Positions 9,055 to 18,620 of a stretch of DNA of 64,000 nt are shown piece after piece. The stretch covers positions 1 to 64,000 of the forward strand of contig NZ_JACONW010000003.1 in assembly GCF_014357575.1 (NCBI RefSeq). The letters are read 5' to 3'. Each line of letters begins with the position of its first letter. Position 1 is the stretch's first letter. The notes beneath the pieces were generated by a model. It was not told where the DNA came from, made no database searches, and saw only the letters and a list, made by a program, of their open reading frames with translations. Source of the DNA: Pseudomonas folii (GTDB lineage: Bacteria > Pseudomonadota > Gammaproteobacteria > Pseudomonadales > Pseudomonadaceae). The position numbers and the translations under genes were made by a program.

Positions 9055-10344
9055 ATGCTCATTGCTGCATCGATTTTTATATTTACGCTCTTGCTCGTAA
9101 TCTGGCAGCCCAGAGGCCTGGGCGTTGGCTGGAGCGCGGCAGCGGGTGCCCTTCTCGCATTACTGACGGGGGTCGTCAGTCTGGAGGATGTGCCCTCCGT
9201 GTGGAGCATCGTCTGGAATGCCACCGCGACCTTCATTGCCGTGATCATCATCAGTCTGTTACTCGATGAAGCGGGCTTCTTCAAATGGGCAGCGCTTCAC
9301 GTTGCGCGATGGGGTGGCGGCAAAGGCAGCCGCCTGTTTGCACTGATGATTCTGCTTGGTGCGGCGGTCTCTGCCCTGTTTGCCAACGATGGCGCAGCAC
9401 TCATCCTGACCCCTATCGTAATCGCGATGCTGACGGCGTTGCGCTTCAGCCCCGCGTCCACCCTGGCATTCGTGATGGCCGCAGGGTTCATTGCCGATAC
9501 AGCCAGCCTGCCCATGGTGGTCTCCAATCTGGTAAACATTGTCTCCGCTGACTTTTTTGCCGTGGGTTTCGGTGAGTACGCGTCAATCATGTGGCCGGTG
9601 AATCTCGTCGCAGTCGCGGCCACCCTGCTCATGCTCTGGCTGTTTTATCGAAAGGACATCCCCGCCCGGTACGACGCCGATCAACTTGAGATCCCTGAGG
9701 CCGCTATTCGTGACAGGGCGACGTTCCTGGCAGGCTGGTGGGTGCTCGGCCTGCTGCTGATTGGTCTGTTCGCGCTGGAGCCTCTGGGCATTCCCATCAG
9801 TGCCGTCGCTGCAGCGTGTGCAGTGATCCTTCTGGTGATCGCGGGCAGAGGCCACATCATCTCCACGAGAAAGGTCATCAAGCATGCGCCTTGGCAAATC
9901 GTCGTGTTCTCTCTGGGGATGTATCTGGTGGTCTATGGCCTTCGCAATGCGGGGCTGACCAACTCCCTCTCGGCCCTGTTGAACCTGTTTGCCGAGCAGG
10001 GTGTGTGGGCCGCGACCCTGGGCACCGGCCTCATCGCGGCGCTGCTGTCGTCGATCATGAACAACATGCCGAGCGTGCTCATTGGTGCCCTGTCGATCCA
10101 GGGCAGCGAGGCCACAGGACTGGTGCGCGAAGCAATGATCTACGCCAACGTCATCGGTTGCGATCTCGGCCCGAAGATCACGCCTATCGGAAGCCTGGCC
10201 ACACTGTTGTGGCTTCACGTTCTGGCGCAGAAAAATATCCGTATCACGTGGGGCTATTACTTCAAAGTCGGCAGCATCCTGACCCTTCCCATCTTGCTGA
10301 TCACACTGGCGGCGCTAGCTATGCGGCTGAGCATCCCTGTCTAG
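9055..10344 (+). CDS. arsB: Arsenite efflux permease ArsB
   Basis: A 429-aa integral membrane carrier of the ArsB/NhaD class, about 12 helices, which expels arsenite from the cytoplasm using the proton gradient. Family blocks include [29 protein letters not shown] and a C-terminal [18 protein letters not shown]. It is not the unrelated ACR3-type carrier. It lies 23 bp after arsR and 9 bp before arsC. Length matches the family. Confidence 0.95.
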   Translation: MLIAASIFIFTLLLVIWQPRGLGVGWSAAAGALLALLTGVVSLEDVPSVWSIVWNATATFIAVIIISLLLDEAGFFKWAALHVARWGGGKGSRLFALMILLGAAVSALFANDGAALILTPIVIAMLTALRFSPASTLAFVMAAGFIADTASLPMVVSNLVNIVSADFFAVGFGEYASIMWPVNLVAVAATLLMLWLFYRKDIPARYDADQLEIPEAAIRDRATFLAGWWVLGLLLIGLFALEPLGIPISAVAAACAVILLVIAGRGHIISTRKVIKHAPWQIVVFSLGMYLVVYGLRNAGLTNSLSALLNLFAEQGVWAATLGTGLIAALLSSIMNNMPSVLIGALSIQGSEATGLVREAMIYANVIGCDLGPKITPIGSLATLLWLHVLAQKNIRITWGYYFKVGSILTLPILLITLAALAMRLSIPV

Positions 10345-10353
10345 GAGCAATCA

Positions 10354-10824
10354 ATGAAAGTGCTATTCATGTGTACGGCGAACAGTTGTCGGAGCGTTCT
10401 CTCGGAAGGCTTGTTTAACCAGATGGCGCCAGAAGGTTTTACGGCGGTCAGTTCGGGGAGTTTCCCCAGCGGACAACTGAATCCTCGTGCGTTGAGCACG
10501 CTGCAAGGGTTGGGTATCGATACCTCGGCCCTCTACAGCAAAGGCTTTGAGGTTTTTTCTGACGCATCACCGGATATCGTGATCACCGTGTGTGACAAGG
10601 CAGGAGGCGAGCCTTGCCCGGTCTTCTTCGGGCCAGCGATCAAAAGCCACTGGGGCCTTGCCGATCCGTCAGATGTGATAGGCACAGACAGCGAAATACA
10701 GGCGGCGTTTGACGCAACAGTCGCCCAGATCAGAAAACGTTTTGAGGCTTTTTTTAAACTGGATCATTCCGCGCTCACCCCGGTGGAACTCAAGCGCGAG
10801 CTAGATCGTATAGGTGAACTGTAA
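10354..10824 (+). CDS. arsC: Arsenate reductase ArsC (low-molecular-weight phosphatase type)
   Basis: A 156-aa reductase converting As(V) to As(III) for export by ArsB. The phosphatase-like P-loop CTANSCRS (nucleophile Cys7, Arg13) is at the N-terminus. A later Cys pair in [11 protein letters not shown] is positioned for the disulfide relay. HWGLADPS is the family's acid loop. The C-terminal 25 residues extend past the usual fold. The Shine-Dalgarno aggagc lies 8 nt before the ATG. Its stop overlaps the arsH start (TAATG). Confidence 0.95.
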   Translation: MKVLFMCTANSCRSVLSEGLFNQMAPEGFTAVSSGSFPSGQLNPRALSTLQGLGIDTSALYSKGFEVFSDASPDIVITVCDKAGGEPCPVFFGPAIKSHWGLADPSDVIGTDSEIQAAFDATVAQIRKRFEAFFKLDHSALTPVELKRELDRIGEL

Positions 10825-11558
10825 TGGACGAACGTGCCTCGCAGAGTCATCCGGACCTGCCCAATCTGGATCTGGCGCTGATCGATGTCCCGACCGTCGA
10901 ACGGCTCCAGAGTAGCGACCAGCCGACCCACAAGCCTCGTATCTTGTTGCTGTACGGCTCCACCCGTGAACGCTCCTTCAGCAGGTTACTGACGCAGGAA
11001 GCTGCGCGCATTCTGATGCTGATGGGAGCCGACGCCGTCATCTTTGACCCGTCAGGCCTGCCGCTGCCCGATGACGCCCCAGAAGACCATCCGAAGGTCA
11101 AGGAACTGCGGGATTTGGTGCTGTGGTCTGAGGGGCAAGTCTGGTGTTCGCCGGAACGCCACGGGGCAATGTCTTCGGTGTTCAAAGCCCAAATCGACTG
11201 GATTCCTCTGACGATGGGGGCTGTAAGACCGAGCCAGGGGAAAACCCTCGCCGTGATGCAGGTCTGCGGCGGCTCACAGTCGTTTAACACGGTCAATCAA
11301 CTGCGGATACTCGGGCGCTGGATGCGGATGATCACCATCCCTAACCAATCTTCCGTCCCCAAGGCTTTTCTTGAGTTTGACGACGCAGGGCGTATGAAGC
11401 CATCCGCCTACTATGATCGCGTCGTCGACGTGATGGAGGAGCTGATGAAGTTCACGCTGATGATCAGGGGACGGGAAACGTATCTGGTCGACCGCTATTC
11501 GGAGCGCAAGGAGAGCGCCGAAACACTCTCACAACGGGTTAATCAGCGATCTGTTTGA
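10824..11558 (+). CDS. arsH: Arsenical resistance flavoprotein ArsH
   Basis: A 244-aa NADPH-dependent FMN reductase of the ArsH family, known to oxidise trivalent organoarsenicals and to act as a quinone/azo reductase. The FMN phosphate loop [11 protein letters not shown] is near residue 45. [16 protein letters not shown] and the FNTVNQLR region are typical of ArsH. The start overlaps the arsC stop by one base, indicating translational coupling. It completes arsRBCH. No terminator hairpin is evident before 11613. Confidence 0.95.
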   Translation: MDERASQSHPDLPNLDLALIDVPTVERLQSSDQPTHKPRILLLYGSTRERSFSRLLTQEAARILMLMGADAVIFDPSGLPLPDDAPEDHPKVKELRDLVLWSEGQVWCSPERHGAMSSVFKAQIDWIPLTMGAVRPSQGKTLAVMQVCGGSQSFNTVNQLRILGRWMRMITIPNQSSVPKAFLEFDDAGRMKPSAYYDRVVDVMEELMKFTLMIRGRETYLVDRYSERKESAETLSQRVNQRSV

Positions 11559-11612
11559 GCCCGTCTTCTCACCGGTTCAAGCCCAGTATTCGTGAGCTGA
11601 TTACCCATAGCT

Positions 11613-12098
11613 TCAAACTCGAACATCCAGCTCGGCAATCACTTCGGCGCGCGTAGTGACCTGGCGAAAGTGATGCTTCCAGAGATTGATCCCTGATTGA
11701 CCGGACCTGTCCAGCGATGAACCCACTGTCAGGTCAGTAATCAACGTAGGGGTCAGCCCCGCATCGAAGAGTGCAAAGCCTGCGGCGAGCACGCAGGTTT
11801 CGGTCTGCATGCCACAGACCAGCACCCGTTCAACACCGAGCTGTTTGATGAACTCGATCGTTTCAGCTGTTTGCCCGTAACCATGCTTTACAAACACCTT
11901 GTCGGCCTCGATCAGGCTCTCGTCCTCAGCGGCTGGGTGCCAACCGAGCTGTCGATCAAACGGAGTGACCTGTTCATCATGGAGTTCGACGGACGCGATT
12001 GTGAAAATCCTCGCTGATAACGCCCGCGCACCATCGACCAGCCACTCGGGCGGACTGAATGTAGACTGGATATCAACGATGAGTAAAACCTGTCGCAT
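11613..12098 (-). CDS. Isochorismatase-family cysteine hydrolase
   Basis: A 161-aa hydrolase with the family triad visible: Asp9 (LIVDIQ), Lys in KVFVKHGYG, and nucleophile Cys in GMQTETCVLAAG. The start at 12098 gives normal family length with a ggaata Shine-Dalgarno; an upstream reading to 12182 is unsupported. The substrate cannot be deduced, as the family includes isochorismatase, nicotinamidase and uncharacterised amidases. It converges with arsH and stands alone. Confidence 0.88.
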   Translation of the reverse strand: MRQVLLIVDIQSTFSPPEWLVDGARALSARIFTIASVELHDEQVTPFDRQLGWHPAAEDESLIEADKVFVKHGYGQTAETIEFIKQLGVERVLVCGMQTETCVLAAGFALFDAGLTPTLITDLTVGSSLDRSGQSGINLWKHHFRQVTTRAEVIAELDVRV

Positions 12099-12268
12099 GA
12101 GCTTATTCCGGCCACGGTTTGAAGGCGCGGAGTATATCGTTCCACGCGCCGGATGGCGGCTTTGCGCCAGATAGAGGATCATGGTCAGCGCGATACAGCT
12201 ACAGCGCCAATGGAATCGCTTTTAGCATTCAGGGCGAATCATTCAAGAATCACACGCTGAGCAGAAAC

Positions 12269-12427
12269 ATGAACCGCCAGAAAAAACTACAGCAGCTATT
12301 CAAGGCAAAAGCCAAAAAGGCCAGTGCCAAACTGGCACCCAAAAAGCCTAAATACATCAGCAAGGCTGACCGGCTGAAGCTTGACGCTGAACCTGATCAG
12401 GAAGTCGGCGCGCCTTCCGAAGGCTGA
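12269..12427 (+). CDS. DUF2986 small basic protein
   Basis: A 52-aa Lys-rich protein (MNRQKKLQQLFKAKAKKA, then PKYISKADRLKL) matching the DUF2986 pattern seen in gamma-proteobacteria. Function unknown; the composition suggests nucleic-acid or ribosome association (inference). The in-frame upstream extension to 12119 reads across an intergenic region and is not supported. A perfect 10-bp inverted repeat follows the stop. Confidence 0.75.
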   Translation: MNRQKKLQQLFKAKAKKASAKLAPKKPKYISKADRLKLDAEPDQEVGAPSEG

Positions 12428-12446
12428 CAGATTGCTGCGAGAGCGG

Positions 12447-12480
12447 GGGTTGATCATGCATCCAGCTCCGTGATCAACCC
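12447..12480. terminator. Inverted repeat between convergent genes, possible bidirectional terminator
   Basis: A perfect 10-bp stem (GGGTTGATCA / TGATCAACCC) with a 14-nt loop lies between the convergent DUF2986 and GST genes. There is no U-tract on either side, so termination activity is uncertain. Confidence 0.45.
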
Positions 12481-12522
12481 ACACTTGACCGACCGGCTCT
12501 AAGTCAGCCAGCAACTTGACGG

Positions 12523-13149
12523 TTACTTTGCAAACACATATTCACCGCCCTGCTCCAGCGCCTTGCGATACGCAGGCCTTTCCTGGAAACGTTGTACCCA
12601 CGCCGCCACATTCGGGTACGGCTGCAACTTGCCCTGCGCCTTGGCAAACTCGCCGATGAAGCTCATCTGGATATCCGCACCGGTCAATTCTTCACCCACC
12701 AGAAACGGGGTCAGACCCAGGGCATCGTTCAGATAGCCCAGATAATTGGCCACTTCCGATTCAATACGCGGATGCAGCGGCGAACCGGCCTCACCCAGGC
12801 GACCTACGTACAAATTGAGCATCAACGGCAGCATCGCCGAACCTTCAGCAAAGTGCAGCCATTGCACGTATTCATCGTAAGTAGCGGTTGCCGGGTCCGG
12901 CTGCAGACGACCCTCGCCATGGCGGCGGATCAGGTAATCGACAATAGCGCCGGACTCGATGATCACGTGGGGACCATCTTCTATCACCGGGGATTTACCC
13001 AGCGCGTTAATGGCCTTGAGCTCAGGTGGCGCGAGGTTGGTTTTCGGATCGCGCTCATATCGCTTGATTTCGTATGGCAGGTCGAGTTCTTCGAGCAGCC
13101 ATAGAATCCGCTGGGACCGCGAGTTGTTGAGGTGATGGACGGTGATCAT
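12523..13149 (-). CDS. Glutathione S-transferase family protein
   Basis: A 208-aa two-domain GST. The thioredoxin-like N-domain begins MITVHHLNNSRSQRILWLLEEL and carries the glutathione-binding segment GKSPVIEDG ... IIESGAIVDYL. The all-helical C-domain ends in the FAK motif. Ser10 in the NNSRSQ loop is the likely catalytic hydroxyl, as in bacterial GstA/Gtt1-like enzymes. Monocistronic; substrate unknown. Confidence 0.9.
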   Translation of the reverse strand: MITVHHLNNSRSQRILWLLEELDLPYEIKRYERDPKTNLAPPELKAINALGKSPVIEDGPHVIIESGAIVDYLIRRHGEGRLQPDPATATYDEYVQWLHFAEGSAMLPLMLNLYVGRLGEAGSPLHPRIESEVANYLGYLNDALGLTPFLVGEELTGADIQMSFIGEFAKAQGKLQPYPNVAAWVQRFQERPAYRKALEQGGEYVFAK

Positions 13150-13316
13150 GAAAGCTCCGCTGGTGGAGTGGGATGTCTAGAAAAGACTACCGCGTCGTCG
13201 CGGAGTGCCCTGAATTTAATTGCTGAATGACGGCTTACCACGTGCCATTGGCAATAACGGTTTTCACATATTTTTCACATCGGACTTTTATGGCAACGCA
13301 AACCCTGACAAAATAA

Positions 13317-13335
13317 ATAGCAACGATTCTCATAA
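13317..13335. promoter_or_regulatory. Candidate Fur box upstream of the TonB receptor
   Basis: ATAGCAACGATTCTCATAA matches the central part of the Fur consensus (10 of 14 positions over the core AATGATAATCATTA). It lies 35 bp upstream of the receptor start. Iron repression fits the gene's role; not tested. Confidence 0.45.
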
Positions 13336-13369
13336 GCGCTACTTTTTCTATTTGGTCAGGAAGCGATTC

Positions 13370-15556
13370 ATGTCCCGCTCTACCCCGCTGCGCAGCTTCA
13401 GTCCGTCACGCAATCTATTAGCCATGGCCATCTGTATGGCCACAATCACTCCGGCAATGGCCGATGACAGCAGCGATGCAAAAGCGAAACCCGTCCCGAC
13501 TACCGTGGAACTGGGCGCCAGTGAAATCAACGCGACACAGCTGCAACTGGGTAGCACCACAGAAGGAACCAGTTCGTACACCACCGGAGCGATGTCTACA
13601 GCGACCAAGCTACCGCTGACCATGCGAGAAACACCTCAGGCGGTCACCGTCATCACCCGTCAGCGCATGGACGATCAGGCCATGACCAGCATCAATGATG
13701 TGGTCAAAGCCGCACCAGGGTTGTTTCTCAACTATTCCAATGGCCCCGGTCGGCAGTCTTATATGTCCCGTGGTTTCGATATCGACAACCTGATGTACGA
13801 CGGCATACCCAGCGGCTACAACGGCGTATCGGTCGGTGTCCAACCTAACCTGGCAATGTTCGACAGGGTAGAAGTCGTACGCGGCGCAACTGGTCTGGTC
13901 ACGGGTGCAGGTAACCCGTCGGCGGCTATCAACCTCATCCGTAAACGGCCATTGGCGGAGCAGAAAGTTACTCTGACGGGAGCCGCAGGTACTTGGGACG
14001 ACTATCGTGGAGAACTGGACGCCTCCAGTCCGCTCAACGAAAACGGGACCTTGCGCGGCAGGATAGTTACGTCTTACCGAGACTCCAACAGCTTTATTGA
14101 TGGTGCAGAAGAGGATCACGGACTGTTCTATGCCGTCACCGAAGCAGATCTGAACGACGATACCACCCTGACCCTTGGGCTATCCCACCAGAAGGACAAG
14201 ACAAACTATTTCTGGGGCTCCTCTCTTATCGGCCAAAATGGCCATCACCTGGACTTGCCGCGCTCTTACAACCCCGGCACAAAATGGGAGGACAAGGATC
14301 AGGAGACCAACACTATTTTTGCCGAACTGCGTCATCGTCTGGCCAATGACTGGAAGCTTCAGATCAATGCCAACTATGCCGAACAGAACGCATTGTTCTC
14401 CGGTTCCTACCAATCGCGCTGGGCTCCGGCGAGAACGCTGACACGGACCGTCTATCAAGCCGTCAACGATGAAAACCAGGCAGGTCTGGACGCTTTCGCC
14501 AGTGGTCCGTTTGAAGCATTCGGACGGACACATGAACTGGTAGTGGGTGCCAGCAAGCGCATCTACGACATGACGAATCAGGACTACAACCCTTACAACT
14601 TCGCCTTCTGGCCGATCAACGCCGGGAAGCCGAATTTCGTCCACACCACAACGACGCGCGAGGTCACCACTCAGGACGGTTTATACATGACCACCCGCCT
14701 GAACCTGGCCGACCCACTGAAGCTGATCCTTGGCGGTCGTCTGGACTGGTATGACTACGACAACCGTGATGGCGACGGTGACTACAAAGTCACCCGAAAT
14801 GTAACGCGCTACGCGGGTCTGATCTACGACCTGGACGACCACCACTCGGTATACGTCAGCTATAGCGATATCTTCACACCACAGAGCGCCAAAGATACCT
14901 CCGGAACTCCGCTCAAGCCGATCGTGGGCAAGAACTACGAGATCGGTATCAAGGGCGAATACTTCGATGGGGCGCTAAATGCGAGCATGGCCCTGTTTCG
15001 TGTAGATCAGGAAAATCGTGCAGTGGAGGTGGGCGTGCAGAACTGTCCGCAATCATCCTGCTCAGTGGCCTCCGGTGAGATTCGCAGCGAGGGTATCGAC
15101 TTCGAACTGCAAGGTGCGCTGACCGAAAACTGGCAGGTTGGAGGCGGTTATACCTACGCTCGGACGCACACCATCAAGGACGACGCGAACCCTGAGAAGG
15201 TAAACAGACAATTCGACACCGACATCCCCGAGCACCTGTTCAAACTGACCACCAGCTACCACTTCCAGGGCTCATTGGAAAAATTGCGCATCGGTGGCAA
15301 CGTCTCCTGGCAGAGCAGGATGTACAACGACATCGAATTGGCCGACGGTGGCAACTATCGCCTGGAACAGGGCAGCTACGCCATCACCGACCTGATGGCC
15401 GGCTATCAGGTTAATCAAAACCTGGACCTGCAGCTCAACGTCAACAACGTCTTCGACCGCAAATACTATTCGTCCATCGCTACTTCAACCGAATACGGCG
15501 GCGATAGCTATGGCACTCCGCGCAACATGATGCTGACGGCGAAGTATAGCTTCTGA
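13370..15556 (+). CDS. TonB-dependent ferric-siderophore receptor
   Basis: A 728-aa outer-membrane receptor. It has a signal peptide (cleavage near TPAMA-DD), a TonB-box-like TVELGASEI segment, and a plug domain (RETPQAVTVITRQRMDDQAM). The 22-strand barrel contains the family blocks GLVTGAGNPSAAINLIRKRP and KNYEIGIKGEYFDGALNAS and ends in the terminal aromatic SF. It lacks the extra N-terminal STN signalling domain of FpvA-type transducers, consistent with no sigma/anti-sigma genes nearby. Ligand unknown. The ATG at 13370 has an aggaag Shine-Dalgarno; the 50 upstream in-frame codons are noncoding. Confidence 0.93.
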   Translation: MSRSTPLRSFSPSRNLLAMAICMATITPAMADDSSDAKAKPVPTTVELGASEINATQLQLGSTTEGTSSYTTGAMSTATKLPLTMRETPQAVTVITRQRMDDQAMTSINDVVKAAPGLFLNYSNGPGRQSYMSRGFDIDNLMYDGIPSGYNGVSVGVQPNLAMFDRVEVVRGATGLVTGAGNPSAAINLIRKRPLAEQKVTLTGAAGTWDDYRGELDASSPLNENGTLRGRIVTSYRDSNSFIDGAEEDHGLFYAVTEADLNDDTTLTLGLSHQKDKTNYFWGSSLIGQNGHHLDLPRSYNPGTKWEDKDQETNTIFAELRHRLANDWKLQINANYAEQNALFSGSYQSRWAPARTLTRTVYQAVNDENQAGLDAFASGPFEAFGRTHELVVGASKRIYDMTNQDYNPYNFAFWPINAGKPNFVHTTTTREVTTQDGLYMTTRLNLADPLKLILGGRLDWYDYDNRDGDGDYKVTRNVTRYAGLIYDLDDHHSVYVSYSDIFTPQSAKDTSGTPLKPIVGKNYEIGIKGEYFDGALNASMALFRVDQENRAVEVGVQNCPQSSCSVASGEIRSEGIDFELQGALTENWQVGGGYTYARTHTIKDDANPEKVNRQFDTDIPEHLFKLTTSYHFQGSLEKLRIGGNVSWQSRMYNDIELADGGNYRLEQGSYAITDLMAGYQVNQNLDLQLNVNNVFDRKYYSSIATSTEYGGDSYGTPRNMMLTAKYSF

Positions 15557-15580
15557 CCGGCCGTTACTCTGTCTGGTCTC

Positions 15581-15670
15581 TGTAGGAGCTCACGAGCACA
15601 GCGAGGCAGCGATGGCTTCCTGTCTGATACACCGCTATCGCGGCCTCGCGGTGCTCGTGCGCTCCTACAG
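15581..15670. repeat. REPIN (TGTAGGAGCTCACGAG class)
   Basis: Inverted arms begin TGTAGGAGCTCACGAGCAC and end GTGCTCGTGCGCTCCTACA around a 40-nt loop. The element sits directly after the TonB receptor stop codon and could act as an mRNA-stabilising hairpin or terminator. A second element (gctgcgcgacagcg ... gggatggctcctacag, 15676-15731) adjoins it and recurs inverted near 24590. Confidence 0.8.
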
Positions 15671-15776
15671 GCCCCATGTGTGCTGCGCGACAGCGTGGTA
15701 TCAGGGGCACCGGGATGGCTCCTACAGATCATGTGGTTACCGAAAGATATCCTCGGTCACCAATCCCTGAGCATGC

Positions 15777-16472
15777 TCATGCCAGCAACTCAGTAATCCA
15801 CCGAACCTGCCGCGCCGCCTCTTCCAGCTTCTCCTCGGGCAGCGCTTGTCGCGCCCGGGCAAAGTGGTTCAAGGTCTGCTGCTTATGGCGCAGCATGCGG
15901 CGCCAATTGAGCAGAAATGCCGGGCTGCGTGCCTTCATCTGCAAGGGGCCGAAGTACAGTTCCTCGGCGGTGTAGGCCACAGGCCCGGCGCGCTCGGCAA
16001 CGATGACTTCGTAGTCGAACCGGTTCTCCCGCAGGACTTCCTCGCTGAGGATGCAATAACCGTTTTCCATCAACCACTGGCGCAGCGGCCGCTCACCGCC
16101 GTTGGGCTGCAGGATCAGACGCTCTTCGCCAGTCAAATGGGCTTTGCCTTCGTCAAGAATGTCGCGGATCGTCTCGCCACCCATGCCGCAGATGCTGATT
16201 GCCGTAATCCCGTCTTCCGGCTGGATCGCCGCCAGACCATTGGCCATGCGTACGGTGATCAACTGATCCAGATCGTTCTCGCGGACCGTGCGTTCGGCCG
16301 AGAGAAACGGCGTCAATGCCACCTCCCCTGCAACCGCTGCGGCGATGGATCCACGACGCATCAAGGCGACCGGCAGATAACCGTGATCCGAACCGATATC
16401 GGCCAGTCGCGCCCCCGCAGGCACATGCGCCGCAACGCGCTCCAGGCGCTTGGACAATGTCTGTTCGTTCAA
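15777..16472 (-). CDS. trmK: tRNA (adenine(22)-N1)-methyltransferase TrmK
   Basis: A 231-aa SAM-dependent methyltransferase of the TrmK (DUF633) family, which modifies A22 in tRNA. SAM motif I LADIGSDHGYLPVAL is near residue 25, and the family's ISICGMGGETI loop follows. A C-terminal helical tail carries many Arg/Lys. The start is TTG with a strong aaagggg Shine-Dalgarno 6 nt upstream; no ATG fits. Stand-alone gene. Confidence 0.85.
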   Translation of the reverse strand: MNEQTLSKRLERVAAHVPAGARLADIGSDHGYLPVALMRRGSIAAAVAGEVALTPFLSAERTVRENDLDQLITVRMANGLAAIQPEDGITAISICGMGGETIRDILDEGKAHLTGEERLILQPNGGERPLRQWLMENGYCILSEEVLRENRFDYEVIVAERAGPVAYTAEELYFGPLQMKARSPAFLLNWRRMLRHKQQTLNHFARARQALPEEKLEEAARQVRWITELLA

Positions 16473-16634
16473 CTGCAGCCCCTTTCACCGCTGACATCCA
16501 GCATCAATGACCGGACAGGGGCGCGATTCTGGCGAGCAATGCAGCACATATCAACCTTATGCAACTTCAGCCTTGGCTCGCTGCCACCTGAAATCCGCCT
16601 GTGGGAGATTCTATGTTCGCCTACAAAGTGGAAT

Positions 16635-16734
16635 GCGACGTGGGACCGGCTTTAGCCGGGAAGGGAATATTCCTGACAATACACATGTGTCGGCTGCAAC
16701 GGCCTCTTCCCGGCTGAAGCCGGTCCCACGTCGC
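16635..16734. repeat. REPIN (GCGACGTGGGACCGGCTT class)
   Basis: Inverted arms GCGACGTGGGACCGGCTTTA... and ...GCCGGTCCCACGTCGC enclose about 40 nt. This is a second, unrelated REP class within 1 kb of the element at 15581. It fills the 297-bp gap between trmK and the next gene. Confidence 0.8.
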
Positions 16735-16769
16735 CTCGCCATACCTGGAATTGCGCAGAACCTGTGGAA

Positions 16770-17390
16770 TCAGAAACACCGCCGCGCCAACGCAGTTGCT
16801 ACATGACTATCAATATCCAACAGCGCCGCATGAAAGCCCGGCCGTGATAGTCGCAGATGTTCACGGGTGTCGGCCCATCGCGTCACAACGCAAGCGAGAA
16901 TCTCGACAGCACCGGGTTCTTCAGGTTGCCACGCCGCGGTATGTTCGAACACGTCACTGAAAGTGTCCCAGTGCTCATACAGGCGAGACCTTGCGCCGCT
17001 GATCAATTGCTGCAACTGGCCTTTATTTGCGGCGGGCAACCAGCGCTCCGGATAATCGATAATGCCGATGGCGGCGTAACAGTTGGCAGCGATGTACGCC
17101 AGACTTCGCAGTTGCAAGGCTCGCTCAGACGGATTAAGGGACAGCAGCCCTGAGGCAGGAAACTCCAATCCGAGACAGGTCAATATCGCGGCGCTTTCGG
17201 TCAGCACGGTGCCGTCGGGTAAAACCAGAGTAGGCACTTGCAGTAGCGGATTAATCCGTCGCAGCTCATCCCGGCCACTGCCCTCCTCCCAGGAGCTGGC
17301 TGCCACCCACCGGTAATCGGCGCCGCAATATTTCAGCGCTATCTCGATAGCCGCCGAACCGGAACCCTCTGTCCCGAAAAGCGTGTACAT
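16770..17390 (-). CDS. Glutathione S-transferase-like protein
   Basis: A 206-aa GST-fold protein: MYTLFGTEGSGSAAIEIALK opens the thioredoxin domain, PLLQVPTLVLPDGTVLTESAAI is the glutathione site, and a helical C-domain follows. It is more divergent than the GST at 12523 and lacks an obvious catalytic Tyr, Ser or Cys in the usual loop position other than Thr7/Ser10. Divergent from the permease at 17543; function unknown. Confidence 0.82.
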   Translation of the reverse strand: MYTLFGTEGSGSAAIEIALKYCGADYRWVAASSWEEGSGRDELRRINPLLQVPTLVLPDGTVLTESAAILTCLGLEFPASGLLSLNPSERALQLRSLAYIAANCYAAIGIIDYPERWLPAANKGQLQQLISGARSRLYEHWDTFSDVFEHTAAWQPEEPGAVEILACVVTRWADTREHLRLSRPGFHAALLDIDSHVATALARRCF

Positions 17391-17542
17391 GTTTCAACCC
17401 TCCATTGGCTGTAAGTGAAAGTATTAGTTAGCGGCGATTACACACTCCGGGCCAATCCCTGCTTTCCTGGCGGCAGGCATTGTTGCCAACTGACAGTCAG
17501 GGTTGACGTATCATAGACGTTCGCTTACGCACGGATTTTATA

Positions 17543-18598
17543 ATGATTAGCCAGTCTCCTCCCTCCACAACCCGCTCTTGGGCATTTTGGTGCAAACCGG
17601 CGGTGTTTCTGCTGGTGGCCGTCATCGGCCTGTACTACGTCAAGTGGTCACCTTATTACCTGAAGTCGTTCATCGCCGCCGATACCCATAGTATTGGCGG
17701 CTCGATCCTCAACGATAATCTGACGTCGCCCTTGTTGGCTGCGCTGACTTATGCCCAAGTGTATTTTCTGGCGATCTGGAAGGCTGCCGTTCTGGCGATC
17801 ATCCTTGGCTCGTTGGTACAGGTGCTTATTCCCCGCGACTGGTTGCTGCGCGCGTTTGGAAAAGCAGGCTTGGGCTCTACGCTGCGGGGGAGCTTGTTCG
17901 CTCTGCCGGGGATGATGTGCAGTTGCTGTGCGGCTCCGGTGGCGGCCGGGCTACGGCGACAGAACGTGTCGGAGGGCGCGGCGTTGGCGTTCTGGATTGC
18001 GAACCCGGTACTCAACCCCGCCACCTTGATCTTCATGGGCTTCGTACTCGGCTGGCAGTTCACCGCCCTGCGTCTGGTGGCCGGCGTTGGACTTGTGCTC
18101 GGTGCATCGTTACTCGCCCAGCGCATGTCGCGACCAGAAGCGCTGCCGAAAGCGGCTGTGGATGCTGTTGAGGTGGCCACTGCCGCAGATACCCGCAGTC
18201 TCCCGGTGCAGTGGTTACGCACGATGTGGCAGTTGTTCTGGACCACCATCCCGATCTACGTGCTGGCGGTGCTGATCCTCGGAGCGGCACGGGTATGGTT
18301 ATTCCCTCACGTTGATGGAGCAATGACCAATAGCTGGCTATGGCTGGTACCACTGGCTGTCGTGGGCACCTTATTTGTGATCCCCACTGCGGCAGAAATT
18401 CCTATCGTGCAGGCCCTCATGGGGCTCGGCCTGGGGACAGCTCCAGCAGTAGCGCTATTGATGACACTGCCGAGCGTCAGCCTGCCGTCGTTATTGATGC
18501 TGCGCAAATCCTTTGATCGTCGGGTGCTGGTGGCCGTCGCGTTGCTGACCATGCTGGTGGGCATTATCAGCGGCGTCATCGCGGCGCTGGTCTTCTAG
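17543..18598 (+). CDS. ArsP_1/DUF318-type permease
   Basis: A 351-aa membrane protein with about 8-10 helices. The family metal motif CSCCAAP (Cys126, Cys128, Cys129) is followed by AFWIANPVLNPATLIFMG, and a second half-repeat contains IPTAAEIPIVQAL. Relatives export methylarsenicals or metal ions (ArsP, SO_0444-like). It converges on the selU-selD pair, not on ars genes. TATAAT immediately before the ATG may be part of the promoter, which would leave a very short leader. Substrate not determinable. Confidence 0.85.
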   Translation: MISQSPPSTTRSWAFWCKPAVFLLVAVIGLYYVKWSPYYLKSFIAADTHSIGGSILNDNLTSPLLAALTYAQVYFLAIWKAAVLAIILGSLVQVLIPRDWLLRAFGKAGLGSTLRGSLFALPGMMCSCCAAPVAAGLRRQNVSEGAALAFWIANPVLNPATLIFMGFVLGWQFTALRLVAGVGLVLGASLLAQRMSRPEALPKAAVDAVEVATAADTRSLPVQWLRTMWQLFWTTIPIYVLAVLILGAARVWLFPHVDGAMTNSWLWLVPLAVVGTLFVIPTAAEIPIVQALMGLGLGTAPAVALLMTLPSVSLPSLLMLRKSFDRRVLVAVALLTMLVGIISGVIAALVF

Positions 18599-18620
18599 AA
18601 AGGTGCACGCGCCGCTGGGT